Shown here: positions 8,816 through 18,079 of the stretch, piece after piece
Numbering within the stretch: the stretch's first letter is position 1
Layout: every line of letters begins with the position of its first letter
Origin: Methanospirillum purgamenti
GTDB taxonomy: Archaea; Halobacteriota; Methanomicrobia; Methanomicrobiales; Methanospirillaceae
Strand: one strand, 5' to 3'
NCBI RefSeq assembly: GCF_018502485.1
Contig: NZ_CP075546.1
Length of the DNA stretch: 64,000 nucleotides
Made by a program: the position numbers and the translations under genes
The notes under the pieces: generated by a model
What the model saw: only the letters and a program-made list of their open reading frames with translations
What the model was told of the DNA's origin: nothing
Databases searched by the model: none

Positions 8816-9439
8816 TCAATCCTGAGGATTGATAAGACGTACAAATTTTCTGGATGCTGCTGCGATATCAGGACTACATATAACAGCAGATATTACAGCA
8901 ATACTGTCTGCCCCGGCTGCAAGCACATCTTTTGCGTTGGAGAGATTAATTCCCCCGATAGCAACAATGGGGACGGTGGTCTTTTCTCGTATACTTGATA
9001 CAAGTGCAGTCCCTACCGCCGGACCTGCATCTGCTTTAGTTCCGGTAGGATACACTGGGCCAACACCCAGATAATCAGCTCCGCCCTTCTCTGCTATAAC
9101 AGCTTCTTCGACTGTACCAACAGAAACACCAATGATAAACGGACGAGGAGCAAGAGCTCTTGCAGCAGATAACGGGAGATCATCCTGTCCAAGATGGACT
9201 CCGTCAGCACACGTTGCAAGGGCGATATCAAGCCGGTCATTTACGATAAATTTCGCACTATTCTCAGTACATAATGACCGAATCACATTTGCGATGGCAA
9301 ACAATTCAGCCCCACTCCTTCGTTTATCCCGAAGTTGAACAATCTTAGCACCACCGGAAAGAGATTCTTTCGCAATCTGAATATGGGAACAACCAGGAGC
9401 AAGAACCTCATCAGTTATGATATAAAGACCACAATCCAT
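8816..9439 (-). CDS. thiE: Thiamine-phosphate synthase
   Basis: Joins hydroxymethylpyrimidine pyrophosphate and thiazole phosphate to form thiamine phosphate. The TIM-barrel motifs are in order: 'VQLRDKRRSG', 'IVNDRLDIALA', 'GVHLGQDDLP', 'IGVSVGT', 'YLGVGPVYPTGTKADAGP' and 'VAIGGINLSNA'. The length of 207 residues is standard. The ATG at 9439 follows an AAGGTGG ribosome site. Directly upstream of thi4 on the same strand, so both the thiazole-forming and coupling steps are encoded together. Confidence 0.95.
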   Translation of the reverse strand: MDCGLYIITDEVLAPGCSHIQIAKESLSGGAKIVQLRDKRRSGAELFAIANVIRSLCTENSAKFIVNDRLDIALATCADGVHLGQDDLPLSAARALAPRPFIIGVSVGTVEEAVIAEKGGADYLGVGPVYPTGTKADAGPAVGTALVSSIREKTTVPIVAIGGINLSNAKDVLAAGADSIAVISAVICSPDIAAASRKFVRLINPQD

Positions 9440-9549
9440 GCTTCCACCTTAAGATGTACATATATTGTCCAGGATAGTTTTTTACTATGATTCATGTGTA
9501 AATGATCATCATGGAGATAGAAAAAAGGAACAAGAAATGAGAGAAAAGG

Positions 9550-11367
9550 TTACAAAACCCTGAACATTTCTGATTTTAATGATGTTTTTCCCCGGCCTGC
9601 ATCACGTGTTACCTGAAGATCATACCATCCTGGTTCTGTTCCATTCGGAAGACTCAGATAACCAGTAATCAGATCTCCTTTATATGAGATCGCCCCTGCA
9701 ACGGGAATAGTTGTGCTATTCATCGTAAGATTCAGGTTAAGGTATTCTCCATCTCCAAAATTTTTACCAGAAACTTCAATCTTGAGATCATCAGTTCCAA
9801 CTGGTGCACGATCAGGCTTTATGGCAGTGATAACTGGAGTATTATTATATAAAATTTTAAATGCGTCTGGCTTTGAAAGAGTTTTACCGGATGGAGTTTT
9901 CATATTGAGATCCCAAAGATCCGGCATCGCTTCAGATGGTATGTGGAGCCAGGTTTTTAATTCATCAGGCTTTACAAGTTGTGCAGCTTCGCTTACAATT
10001 GGATCATCTCCTTCAGTCGTAAGAGTAATAACTGACCCATTCTCCAGATTATTACCAATTATTTTTGCAGAAAGGTATTGTCCTTGTTCACCAGTACCTG
10101 GTTCAATTCCAGCAAGAATCAAGGATGTACTACTATATATTGTAAAACCGGACCTGAGTATGTCGCTTTTATTATATCTGCTGGTCACTACAACATCCCA
10201 TGCACCAGGTTCAGCATCTTCAGGAATCGGAATTATGCAGGTTATCTGAGTATCAGATACTACAGAGATATTTTTTGCAGATATTATTTTTTCTCCCCGT
10301 TGTAATGAGACAGTATCACCATCTAAAAATGCCATACCCCTGATGGTGACGGTCCGTTGAGTTCCCTGAATCCCCCATAGTGGTGCAATGTGCAGGCTGA
10401 ATGGAGCATACGGCTCACCACTCATGTATGCATTCACCATGTGAGATGATTGACCATCCGGGTTTGTAACAGACAAATCCCACAAACCATCATGATACTT
10501 TCCTGGAATCTGAACAGAACCAACAATTCTACGAGAGTTATCCACTCTGACATCTGTTCCGGAAACTGTCAGGTCTTTTCGGGATAATGTAAATGAGGCA
10601 CCCTGAAGGAAATTACTACCAGTAACTGCTACCAGCACAGAGGTATCCATATCTCCCTGGTCAGGAGTTATTGCAATTATCTGCGGAGATGGAAGAGAGG
10701 TAACAGTGAATGCTTCTGTACTGATATGATACTGCCCGTCAGGATTAATCACAGAAAGATTCCATACACCCGGTTTAGCACTCACCGGGAGGAGAAATGT
10801 TCCATCGATCGTGTCATATGTAACAGACTGATTGGTAAGGTTAACCTGTTGATCCCCATAGTTCAGGAAAATTTGCCCTCCTGACCGGAAATATGCTCCA
10901 GATATCTGCACTGGCACCAGGGTTCCCGCCATTCCAACTGATGGAGATATATTTTCAATTTTTGGTGCTGCTGGTGGCTGAACATGGAAAACCTGGTTAT
11001 ACCGTTCAACGGTTCCATCCGGTGAGGCGATGCTCATCTGGTATAATCCTGGTTTCGCATCAAGAGGGATGATGATCCGGAACGTAAGAGCCGAGTCAGT
11101 TCGGGTCAGATTTGTCGTATTCAACACTGAGTCATCAAGAGAAAAACCCACACTGTGATTCTCGGATAGGTTGTTACCTGTGATAGATACAAGGTATGAA
11201 TACCCGGCATATCCGGTATCTGGGGTGAGTGAAGGAATTTCGAAAACATCAGATGCGGCAAGAACTGATCCTGGCACTATCGTCAGAATACAGCAGAAAA
11301 AGCAAAAAAATTGCCACATTCCTGAATGAAAGAGAATTTTTTTATCATTCATATATTCAGAAAGCAT
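9550..11367 (-). CDS. Secreted protein with six IPT/TIG-like repeats
   Basis: About 605 residues: an N-terminal signal-like hydrophobic segment, then six tandem immunoglobulin-like IPT/TIG repeats of about 90 residues. Each opens with a pattern like 'I.P..G..GT.V.V.I.G.NF..G' (for example 'IAITPDQGDMDTSVLVAVTG' and 'AGIEPGTGEQGQYLSAKIIG') and contains a 'PGxWDLxVxxPDG' turn. I chose the ATG at 11367, six bases after GGGAGAT; the frame is open further up to 11484, but that would bury the signal peptide. No enzyme domain or obvious anchor is present. Probably a structural or adhesive envelope protein (inference). Confidence 0.85.
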   Translation of the reverse strand: MLSEYMNDKKILFHSGMWQFFCFFCCILTIVPGSVLAASDVFEIPSLTPDTGYAGYSYLVSITGNNLSENHSVGFSLDDSVLNTTNLTRTDSALTFRIIIPLDAKPGLYQMSIASPDGTVERYNQVFHVQPPAAPKIENISPSVGMAGTLVPVQISGAYFRSGGQIFLNYGDQQVNLTNQSVTYDTIDGTFLLPVSAKPGVWNLSVINPDGQYHISTEAFTVTSLPSPQIIAITPDQGDMDTSVLVAVTGSNFLQGASFTLSRKDLTVSGTDVRVDNSRRIVGSVQIPGKYHDGLWDLSVTNPDGQSSHMVNAYMSGEPYAPFSLHIAPLWGIQGTQRTVTIRGMAFLDGDTVSLQRGEKIISAKNISVVSDTQITCIIPIPEDAEPGAWDVVVTSRYNKSDILRSGFTIYSSTSLILAGIEPGTGEQGQYLSAKIIGNNLENGSVITLTTEGDDPIVSEAAQLVKPDELKTWLHIPSEAMPDLWDLNMKTPSGKTLSKPDAFKILYNNTPVITAIKPDRAPVGTDDLKIEVSGKNFGDGEYLNLNLTMNSTTIPVAGAISYKGDLITGYLSLPNGTEPGWYDLQVTRDAGRGKTSLKSEMFRVL

Positions 11368-11519
11368 AGAGATCTCCCTGGAACAACATATTCCAGTTAA
11401 TGAACACAGTTCAATATTAGAAATAGAAGGAGAAAAACCTCTGTGAACATCAAAACAAAACAGGAATAATCCTGGCAATATCACGTATATTCGTATGTCA
11501 ATTTATAGGAAGTAGCATT

Positions 11520-12065
11520 ATGCACATTATCACACCCTCCAGTATTTTACGCAAATGGTCATATGCAGATATTCCTTCCCTGGTGTTCCATGCCAATAAT
11601 CCAGAAATTGCAAAATGGATGCGGGATGGATTTCCGTACCCCTATACCGACGTTGATGCAGACCGGTTTATCACAATGGCTACAAAGGAAGAAAACGGAA
11701 TCATTCTTGCAATAGAAGTTGAAGGAATGGCAGTTGGAGGAATTGGAACTCATCAGCTTTGTGATATTTATAGAAAAACCTCAGAAATCGGATACTGGCT
11801 TTCAAAGGAATATCAGGGCAAGGGAATCATTTCTGATGCAGTCTTGGCCTTGATTCCAGTCGCATTTGAACATCAGGATATTATCAGAATTCAGGCCGGC
11901 GTTTTTCATTCAAATCTGGCATCAAGAAGAGTTCTTGAAAAATGCGGCTTTACTTTAGAGTCGATTCGGGAAAAAGCGATTTTTAAAAATGATGAATTTC
12001 TGGATGAATACATGTATGTGCTTTTCCGATCAGAATATGAAAGAAGAAAAGAACCTATCATCTAA
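11520..12065 (+). CDS. GNAT N-acetyltransferase (RimJ/RimL type)
   Basis: 181 residues with the layout of the RimJ/RimL/SpeG-like GNAT group: 'LRKWSYADIPSLVFHANNPEIAKWM' at the start, acetyl-CoA-binding 'IGYWLSKEYQGKGIISDAV' in the middle, and 'ASRRVLEKCGFTLESIREKA' near the end. Such enzymes acetylate protein N-termini or small amines; the acceptor is not predictable. A 'TAGGAAG' ribosome site precedes the ATG. It starts a plus-strand run with the DUF1648 protein and the beta-lactamase-fold hydrolase. Confidence 0.88.
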   Translation: MHIITPSSILRKWSYADIPSLVFHANNPEIAKWMRDGFPYPYTDVDADRFITMATKEENGIILAIEVEGMAVGGIGTHQLCDIYRKTSEIGYWLSKEYQGKGIISDAVLALIPVAFEHQDIIRIQAGVFHSNLASRRVLEKCGFTLESIREKAIFKNDEFLDEYMYVLFRSEYERRKEPII

Positions 12066-12080
12066 AATATAAATACCATT

Positions 12081-12719
12081 ATGCATATCTTTCGGATTCT
12101 CTCAATACTACTCATCGTAATTTCCTGCTTACTTACTTTAATCCTCTTCCCAAGCCTTCCAGATGAAATTCCAACCCATTGGAATATCCATGGTGATGTT
12201 GATGGAACAGCACCTATCATCCCAGGTCTCTTTCTTCTTCCCGCCCTTATGGTGGGTATCACACTTATGATGGCTCTTGTTCCCCGATATGATCCAAAAA
12301 AAGCACATTATAAAGAGTTTCAGGGAGCATATGATGGCTTAATTTTCCTCATTAATATCTTTTGCTTTATGTTATTTGTCATCACCATACTCTGGTCTCT
12401 CGGTATTGAGATTCCTATGAATCAATTTATCTCAGTTCTTTTTGCTATCCTGATGGGTGGAATTGCATTCTTTATTCGAGGAGTGAAACCAAACTGGTTT
12501 GCAGGAATCAGGACTCCATGGACAATGGAGAGTGAAACCGTATGGAATGAGACTCATCAACGTGGATTCAGAGTATTTCTTGTCATTGCACTTTTCTGTC
12601 TGCTTGGTGTCTTCATCCCTGAGTACGCATATCTCTTTATCCTTCTCCCGGTTATTATCGGGACAATATATCTAGTTGTGTATTCGTATATTGTCTGGAA
12701 AAAGGAGAAAACCGAATGA
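12081..12719 (+). CDS. DUF1648/SdpI-like membrane protein
   Basis: 212 residues with about five membrane helices. The motif 'FPSLPDEIPTHWNIHGDVDG' near residue 30 is the DUF1648 signature, and the later 'GVKPNWFAGIRTPWTMESETVWNETHQRG' is the SdpI-type immunity/signal region. In Bacillus, SdpI protects against a toxic peptide; many homologues have no known role. The stop overlaps the next start by four bases (ATGA at 12716-12719), so it is translationally coupled to the serine hydrolase. Confidence 0.85.
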   Translation: MHIFRILSILLIVISCLLTLILFPSLPDEIPTHWNIHGDVDGTAPIIPGLFLLPALMVGITLMMALVPRYDPKKAHYKEFQGAYDGLIFLINIFCFMLFVITILWSLGIEIPMNQFISVLFAILMGGIAFFIRGVKPNWFAGIRTPWTMESETVWNETHQRGFRVFLVIALFCLLGVFIPEYAYLFILLPVIIGTIYLVVYSYIVWKKEKTE

Positions 12720-13942
12720 GAAAAATAACAGGAAATGTCAAAGGCATAATACCACTCATTCTTATCCTGACATTCCTGCAGGTGTGCTTTCCGGTTGTTG
12801 GAATCATGAGCCCGGAAGAATGGCGGATGACAACTCCGGGAAATTTTTCAACTCTCTCCGCCGAAGAAGTAGACCTGGTTGCAGAGCCTTTCGTCAATAA
12901 TGGTACTTATCCCTGTCTGGTCATCATCCTGGAAGATCGCAACGGATCAGCACTTTATACGTACGGATTGTCAAACCGGACCACGAATGCAATCCCTGAT
13001 AACCATACTACCTTCGAGATTGGATCGGTTTCAAAAACCTTCACCGGGCTGCTGCTCGCAGATGCAGAAATCCGGGGAATTCTAAATTTATCTGCGCCAA
13101 TTCAGATCTATGTACCAAATGGAGTGACTGTTCCTACATGGCACGGAAGAGACATTACCCTGTCTGATCTTGCTACCCACACTTCAGCACTTCCCAATGT
13201 ACCTGACGATTTTTTCCGATACCAGAATATATTTGATCCCATCGAAACACAGGCTGAATCCACTTTTAGGGGATATGAAGAAATATCTGCAGATGATGTA
13301 TATACCTGGTTGTCAACCCTGACATTAGAGCGAGGCCCAGGTGAATCATGGGAGTACTCAAATGCCGGGACAGCAATTGCGGGGGATATCGTAGCAAGAA
13401 CACAGAACAAATCCTTTTCAGAACTAGTAGATGAACGAATCCTTCGTCCACTGGGTATGAACAGTACAGCTGCCGGATGGAGAACGGATTTATTGGAGCG
13501 CTCGGCTGCTGGATATCGTGGATATGCCCCTGATAATGATGAAGGTATGATCATCAGGTACAACGAGTTCTGGTCACCGACTGCCGGTATTATTTCAGAT
13601 GCGGATGATATGGCTGTGTATCTGGCCCTTCAATTAGGTTTCATCGATACACCAGATGGGCTTTTAAACGCAGTCAACATGTCACATGAACCTCGAACAG
13701 TCCGGTCAACAGATGGAGTAAAACTCTGGCAATCACTCTTCTGGGACACGTTTGAAACAGAGGACAATCCATGGACACATCTCAAAGCTGGAGAGACGAA
13801 CCGTTTCATGGCAGATATTGCATTTGTGAGGGATAAGGGGATAGGAGTTGTCGTATTTTCCAATACTGCATATTTTTCAGATAATCATGTAGAATCCGAT
13901 GTTGCTATTCCACTTATTAAATTAATGCTGGAGAAAAGATAA
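12716..13942 (+). CDS. Exported beta-lactamase-fold serine hydrolase
   Basis: 408 residues in the class C beta-lactamase/penicillin-binding-like family. The N-terminal hydrophobic stretch (about 9-30) looks like a signal peptide or anchor. The nucleophile motif is Ser104-Val-Ser-Lys107 ('GSVSKTFTG') and the second motif is Tyr214-Ser-Asn216 ('EYSNAG'). A third K/H-x-G-like motif may be 'LKAGETN' near the C-terminus. As archaea lack murein, the substrate is probably an ester or peptide rather than peptidoglycan (inference). Coupled to the SdpI-like gene by a four-base overlap. Confidence 0.87.
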   Translation: MRKITGNVKGIIPLILILTFLQVCFPVVGIMSPEEWRMTTPGNFSTLSAEEVDLVAEPFVNNGTYPCLVIILEDRNGSALYTYGLSNRTTNAIPDNHTTFEIGSVSKTFTGLLLADAEIRGILNLSAPIQIYVPNGVTVPTWHGRDITLSDLATHTSALPNVPDDFFRYQNIFDPIETQAESTFRGYEEISADDVYTWLSTLTLERGPGESWEYSNAGTAIAGDIVARTQNKSFSELVDERILRPLGMNSTAAGWRTDLLERSAAGYRGYAPDNDEGMIIRYNEFWSPTAGIISDADDMAVYLALQLGFIDTPDGLLNAVNMSHEPRTVRSTDGVKLWQSLFWDTFETEDNPWTHLKAGETNRFMADIAFVRDKGIGVVVFSNTAYFSDNHVESDVAIPLIKLMLEKR

Positions 13943-14063
13943 CCAATAATAGGAAAATACTAAGAAGGGACAACTGATCCAAATTAAATAGATGAGGATT
14001 AATAAAGCAATACCTGAACAATCTGAATAATAAGAAAATAGAAAAAGAGGAACAAAACTCACT

Positions 14064-15023
14064 ATGCAGTACTATCCAGCGCCAGAGGAGGTGATCAATA
14101 TGAAAGATCTGATTTCTGCTGTTACCTCTGCGTTCAAGGATCACGGAGCAGGAGAGAGCATTATGCCTCCGAAAAGTTATGTTACTCTCCCCGGAGGAGA
14201 TTTCAGAACAATGCCTTCGTATATCCCTTCATTGAATACCGCAGGAGTAAAAGTTGTAAATGTCCATCCTGAAAACAGGACAATCGGACTTCCAACTGTC
14301 ATGGCACTCATGATACTCCTTGATCCTCCGACTGGAAAACCACTTGCGGTTATGAATGCAACTTCCCTGACTGATCTTCGAACCGGGGCATCTGCAGCAG
14401 TAGCTACGAGTGTTCTCACCAGAAAAAAAACCGGGACCCTCGGAATAATAGGATCAGGAAGGCAGGCAGAATCTGGGCTTTTGGCGTTGTCTCAGGTTTA
14501 TGAACCAGAAGAGGTTCTGGTCTGGTCGCGGAATACACATCATGCAGATAAGTTTGCAGAAAGGCACTCAGATATTTCAATCAGGTCAACAGACATTAAA
14601 ACCGCAGCAGGTGCAGATGTTCTGCTAACCGTGACACCATCAAAAACTCCGCTCATTCATGATGAATGGATTGCTGATGGAGCACATATCAATGCAATGG
14701 GAGCAGACGCTCCAGGTAAGCAGGAACTTGACCCGGATATTTTAAAGCGTGCCGAGGTCTTTGTTGATGATGTAAATCAGGCGGTTCATTCTGGTGAAAT
14801 AAATGTACCTATTCGTGACGGAAAATATTATGCAGAGGAGATATCCGGAACCCTGGGTGAAATACTAAACGGAGTAGTCCACCGTTCATCTCCTGATGGT
14901 ATCACTATATTTGATTCAACCGGAATAGCAATTACCGATCTTGCTGCGGCACATCTCGCTCTTGGAAAAGGAACAACCATACCATTGCCATTCCTGCATG
15001 AGCAGAATAGCCGGTTTTCATAG
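14064..15023 (+). CDS. Ornithine cyclodeaminase / alanine dehydrogenase family protein
   Basis: 319 residues of the ornithine cyclodeaminase/mu-crystallin family, NAD-binding enzymes acting on amino acids or imines. Seen are the N-terminal 'PPKSYVTLPGGDFRTMPSYI', the linker 'TDLRTGASAAVAT', the Rossmann motif 'LGIIGSGRQAESGLLAL' and 'INAMGADAPGKQELD'. The archaeal branch includes alanine dehydrogenases as well as cyclodeaminases, so the exact reaction is open. The start at 14064 is chosen because the family aligns from there; a near-perfect AGGAGGTGATC ribosome-site sequence upstream of an internal ATG at 14100 is odd (see findings). Confidence 0.88.
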   Translation: MQYYPAPEEVINMKDLISAVTSAFKDHGAGESIMPPKSYVTLPGGDFRTMPSYIPSLNTAGVKVVNVHPENRTIGLPTVMALMILLDPPTGKPLAVMNATSLTDLRTGASAAVATSVLTRKKTGTLGIIGSGRQAESGLLALSQVYEPEEVLVWSRNTHHADKFAERHSDISIRSTDIKTAAGADVLLTVTPSKTPLIHDEWIADGAHINAMGADAPGKQELDPDILKRAEVFVDDVNQAVHSGEINVPIRDGKYYAEEISGTLGEILNGVVHRSSPDGITIFDSTGIAITDLAAAHLALGKGTTIPLPFLHEQNSRFS

Positions 15024-15034
15024 GAGAGAAAAGA

Positions 15035-16057
15035 ATGCAAAAGGTTCATTGTCCTTCTTGTGGAAGAGAAATTCGTCCTGATTCAGATCTATGCGATTAT
15101 TGTAAAAACCCGGTTACTGGTCAAAAGCAGACACCGGTAGTTGAGCCGATATCGCCCTATGATGACCTCTTTTCTGATGATGTTATACCAGAAAAGCCTA
15201 AGAAAGTAAAGCCACCGATAAAAGGTCCTGAGCTTCCTTCTGATTTGGATTTTTCTGAACCAGCATATAAGAAAGGGGGGAGTGTTCCTGTTCTGGCGAA
15301 TAGAGAGATCTTATTTGTGGCAGGAATAGTTAGTATTGTTGTTATTCTCTTAATTGCTTTGTTTTTTTTACCTACTACACCACCATCAGATGTTCAGAGT
15401 AACATGACCCCGGTAGAAATAGCACCAGAGAACACGACAACAACAACAGAACCAATAACGCCTGTTCCCACACAAAAAAGTACATCTGAAGATGGATTCT
15501 CCGTATTTGATAATTTTTCAGATAAAGAAAGTGGGTGGGGATCTTACGAGAGTGATTCATTCCTGAGGTATTACTCATCAGGAGAATATCACATGATTCA
15601 GAAAGGTGAGGATCTTTCTGACCGGGTATTGTTTGGTAAGGATGTGGAAAATTTTGTCACTAATGTTGATGCCAGGCTGGATTCAGGACCACTCACCGGA
15701 CAATATGGAATCATTTTCCGGTTTGATAATGGAAATTACTATTCCTTTGTAATCAATGGACGTGGATGGTATTCTGTTCGAAAACATATCGATGGAAAAA
15801 TTTATGAACTCATCCCCTTGACAGAAACATATATTCTCAATAAGGGATATGAAACCAACAAATTAGGAGTGAAGGCTGAAGGAAATACTTTGAGTATGTA
15901 TATAAATGGAAAAATGGTCAGGGCAATTGGCGATACCTCTATTTCTCATGGAGATGTCGGATTTTATGTATCAAGACTGGCTGAGCAGGGATTTGTTAAA
16001 GAACAGCCGGTTCATGTTGCGTTTGATAACTTTAAATATGGTGAGCTCAGCTCCTGA
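15035..16057 (+). CDS. Zinc-ribbon membrane protein with extracellular lectin-like domain
   Basis: 340 residues. A cytoplasmic zinc ribbon comes first ('CPSCG' and 'CDYCK', residues 5-25), then a charged Pro-rich linker, one membrane helix (about 88-112), a Thr-rich stalk, and a C-terminal beta-rich domain (about 150-338). That domain, with 'FDNFSDKESGWGSYES', 'GIIFRFDNGNYYSFVING' and 'VAFDNFKYGE', resembles the concanavalin-like DUF1080 fold. The ATG follows TAGGAGAG. It may sense or bind sugar outside and signal inside; this is inference. It follows the cyclodeaminase gene by 11 bases. Confidence 0.75.
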   Translation: MQKVHCPSCGREIRPDSDLCDYCKNPVTGQKQTPVVEPISPYDDLFSDDVIPEKPKKVKPPIKGPELPSDLDFSEPAYKKGGSVPVLANREILFVAGIVSIVVILLIALFFLPTTPPSDVQSNMTPVEIAPENTTTTTEPITPVPTQKSTSEDGFSVFDNFSDKESGWGSYESDSFLRYYSSGEYHMIQKGEDLSDRVLFGKDVENFVTNVDARLDSGPLTGQYGIIFRFDNGNYYSFVINGRGWYSVRKHIDGKIYELIPLTETYILNKGYETNKLGVKAEGNTLSMYINGKMVRAIGDTSISHGDVGFYVSRLAEQGFVKEQPVHVAFDNFKYGELSS

Positions 16058-16152
16058 ATTATCAGAAGACACACCCCAAAGTATCATTTTTATTATTGAA
16101 ATATTCCGAATAAACCAAATTAAAAAGTTCCGTTCCCTTTTTAGAAGCAGAT

Positions 16153-17403
16153 ATGAAAACTTACACAGCCATTATTATTGGAGGAGGGCCTTCCGGACTA
16201 TTTTGTTCATTCTTTCTGGCAAAAGAGGGAGCAAAGGTACTTTTATTAGAGAAGATGCAAAATTGTGGAAGAAAACTTCTTATCTCTGGATCTGGCCAGT
16301 GCAATCTGACTCATACTGGCACAGTATCTGATTTTTTAACTCATTATGGTGATAATGGGAAATTTATAAAACCTGCTCTCATGAATTTTTCAAATGTTGC
16401 CCTTTTACAGTTTTTTGAAGAAAGAAAAGTTCATTTTTGTGAAGATGGAAATGGAAAATATTTTCCAAAGTCCGGAAAATCCCGGGATATTTTAGATACC
16501 TTGTTATTTGAAGCAAAACAGGCTGGAGTTGTCATTCATACGCATGAGCCAGCCCTGAATATCTGTTATGGATCATCAGGATTTATGATCACATCAAGCA
16601 TAGAATCCTATCATAGTTCACATGTCGTCCTTGCAACCGGCGGGTATACATATCCGGTAACGGGATCTACAGGGGACGGATATCAATTAGCAAAAAACCT
16701 TGGACATACAATTGAGGAGACAGGCCCCGCCCTGACTCCAATTTACATTCACCACTTTCCTCTTTCAGATCTTGCAGGAATATCATTTCCTACAGTCCCC
16801 CTTTCATTATATAGAAATAATAAAAAAATCAGGGAGATTCAAGGAGATTTACTCATCACCCATCAGGGTTTTTCAGGTCCGGGGATTCTTGATCTCTCCC
16901 GTCATATTCGGGATGGAGACGAACTCAGAATTTCATTTATTCAATACCAGAATATCAATTCTGCACGTGATGATTTAATCAACCTCTTCTCAACCGGGGG
17001 GTCCAAAAAGGTAAAAAAAATACTTACCGACCTTCATTTACCTGATCGGTTTGTAAAAAAAATACTAGAGATTGCATTGATATCAACCGAAACAACCTGC
17101 GCCCAATTTTCAAAACAACTCAGAACACGAGTCATTTCAATGCTTTTAGAGTATCCATTTGCCTCATTCACTCTGGGGGGCCAGGATGAAGCTATGGTAA
17201 CAAGGGGCGGAGTTTCACTTAAAGATATAAAGAAAGACACAATGGAATCAGTGCACATTCCAGGATTGTATTGCATTGGTGAGGTTTTAGATATAGATGG
17301 TGATTGTGGAGGATATAATTTGCAGGCGGCATTTTCAACAGGTGCTCTTGCTGCAGACAGTATTCTCAAAAAAATGAGAAAAAAAGAGAGAGTTCAAGAC
17401 TGA
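16153..17403 (+). CDS. HI0933-family FAD-dependent oxidoreductase
   Basis: 416 residues. The FAD-binding start 'AIIIGGGPSGLFCSFFLA' is followed by the family hallmark 'GRKLLISGSGQCNLTH'; further on are 'VVLATGGYTYPVTGSTGDGY' and the C-terminal 'YCIGEVLDIDGDCGGYNLQAAFSTG'. Homologues (HI0933, BaiN-like) reduce unsaturated or steroid-like substrates or have no known role. No neighbours hint at a substrate. The 3' end overlaps the convergent cheW gene by ten bases. Confidence 0.9.
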   Translation: MKTYTAIIIGGGPSGLFCSFFLAKEGAKVLLLEKMQNCGRKLLISGSGQCNLTHTGTVSDFLTHYGDNGKFIKPALMNFSNVALLQFFEERKVHFCEDGNGKYFPKSGKSRDILDTLLFEAKQAGVVIHTHEPALNICYGSSGFMITSSIESYHSSHVVLATGGYTYPVTGSTGDGYQLAKNLGHTIEETGPALTPIYIHHFPLSDLAGISFPTVPLSLYRNNKKIREIQGDLLITHQGFSGPGILDLSRHIRDGDELRISFIQYQNINSARDDLINLFSTGGSKKVKKILTDLHLPDRFVKKILEIALISTETTCAQFSKQLRTRVISMLLEYPFASFTLGGQDEAMVTRGGVSLKDIKKDTMESVHIPGLYCIGEVLDIDGDCGGYNLQAAFSTGALAADSILKKMRKKERVQD

Positions 17404-17918
17404 ACAACTCCGCCAGCCTCCCGAATAAGGCCACTCATGTCAATCCAGATAACCAGATCTTTCCTGCTCTCTCCCTTCTCTCCGACATCTTTCTTTATTA
17501 CTCCAAGAATGTGTGAATCATCACCTGCACCATGTGAATGCTGATCTATATCAGCAACATTTACCGTCAGAACTGATGTGACCTCATCTACAACAACTCC
17601 GGTTTTTCCATCTGTAACAGATTCATCAAGCACGATAAACCGGAGATCTTCTGTGTCGGCTGAGTTTCCTTTAGTAATTCTGAGCAACTGCCTTAGATCT
17701 ACAATTGTTGTAATTTCACCCCTAAGATCGATAATCCCCCTGATATATGGAGGTGCATGAGGAAGTGGAGTAATCTTCGATGCTTCAACGATCTCTTTTA
17801 CATCAAAGAGGTTTACTGCAAATTTATCGTCACCAATTATGAATTCTACTACCTGAACTTCTTCATTCCCATGCTCATTTGTAGTAATCCCGGACTGTTC
17901 TTTCATTGCCAGAACCAT
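17394..17918 (-). CDS. cheW: Chemotaxis coupling protein CheW
   Basis: 174 residues with the CheW fold that links chemoreceptors to the kinase CheA. The typical strand motifs are present: 'VVEFIIGDDKFAVNLFDVKEI', 'LPHAPPYIRGIIDLRGEI', 'TTIVDLRQLL' and 'GVVDEVTSVL'. The ATG at 17918 follows GGTGAGG by five bases. No cheA or other che gene is nearby, so it is an orphan CheW; the receptor at 22080 is a possible partner. A slightly extended acidic insert (residues 125-150) follows the core. Confidence 0.92.
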   Translation of the reverse strand: MVLAMKEQSGITTNEHGNEEVQVVEFIIGDDKFAVNLFDVKEIVEASKITPLPHAPPYIRGIIDLRGEITTIVDLRQLLRITKGNSADTEDLRFIVLDESVTDGKTGVVVDEVTSVLTVNVADIDQHSHGAGDDSHILGVIKKDVGEKGESRKDLVIWIDMSGLIREAGGVVQS

Positions 17919-18079
17919 TTATTCCTCACCCGAATCGTAATATAATACATTCTCCCCCTAAAGCGCTGTATTTCTACCCATATTCCTGCCAGGTATATGG
18001 TCATCAAGTTTCTTTTTAGAGAGATTTCAGATGATACCATTCAATAATCCACCTGAAGACGAATGTTTCCAACAAATAT

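Noticed and set aside
9713..10249. Plus-strand frame of 178 codons in the IPT-repeat gene
   Set aside because: It is a shadow of the repeat-rich gene on the other strand and has no recognisable domain.
13108..13563. Minus-strand frame of 151 codons within the serine hydrolase gene
   Set aside because: Opposite to an intact, motif-bearing hydrolase; low-complexity product and no ribosome site of note.
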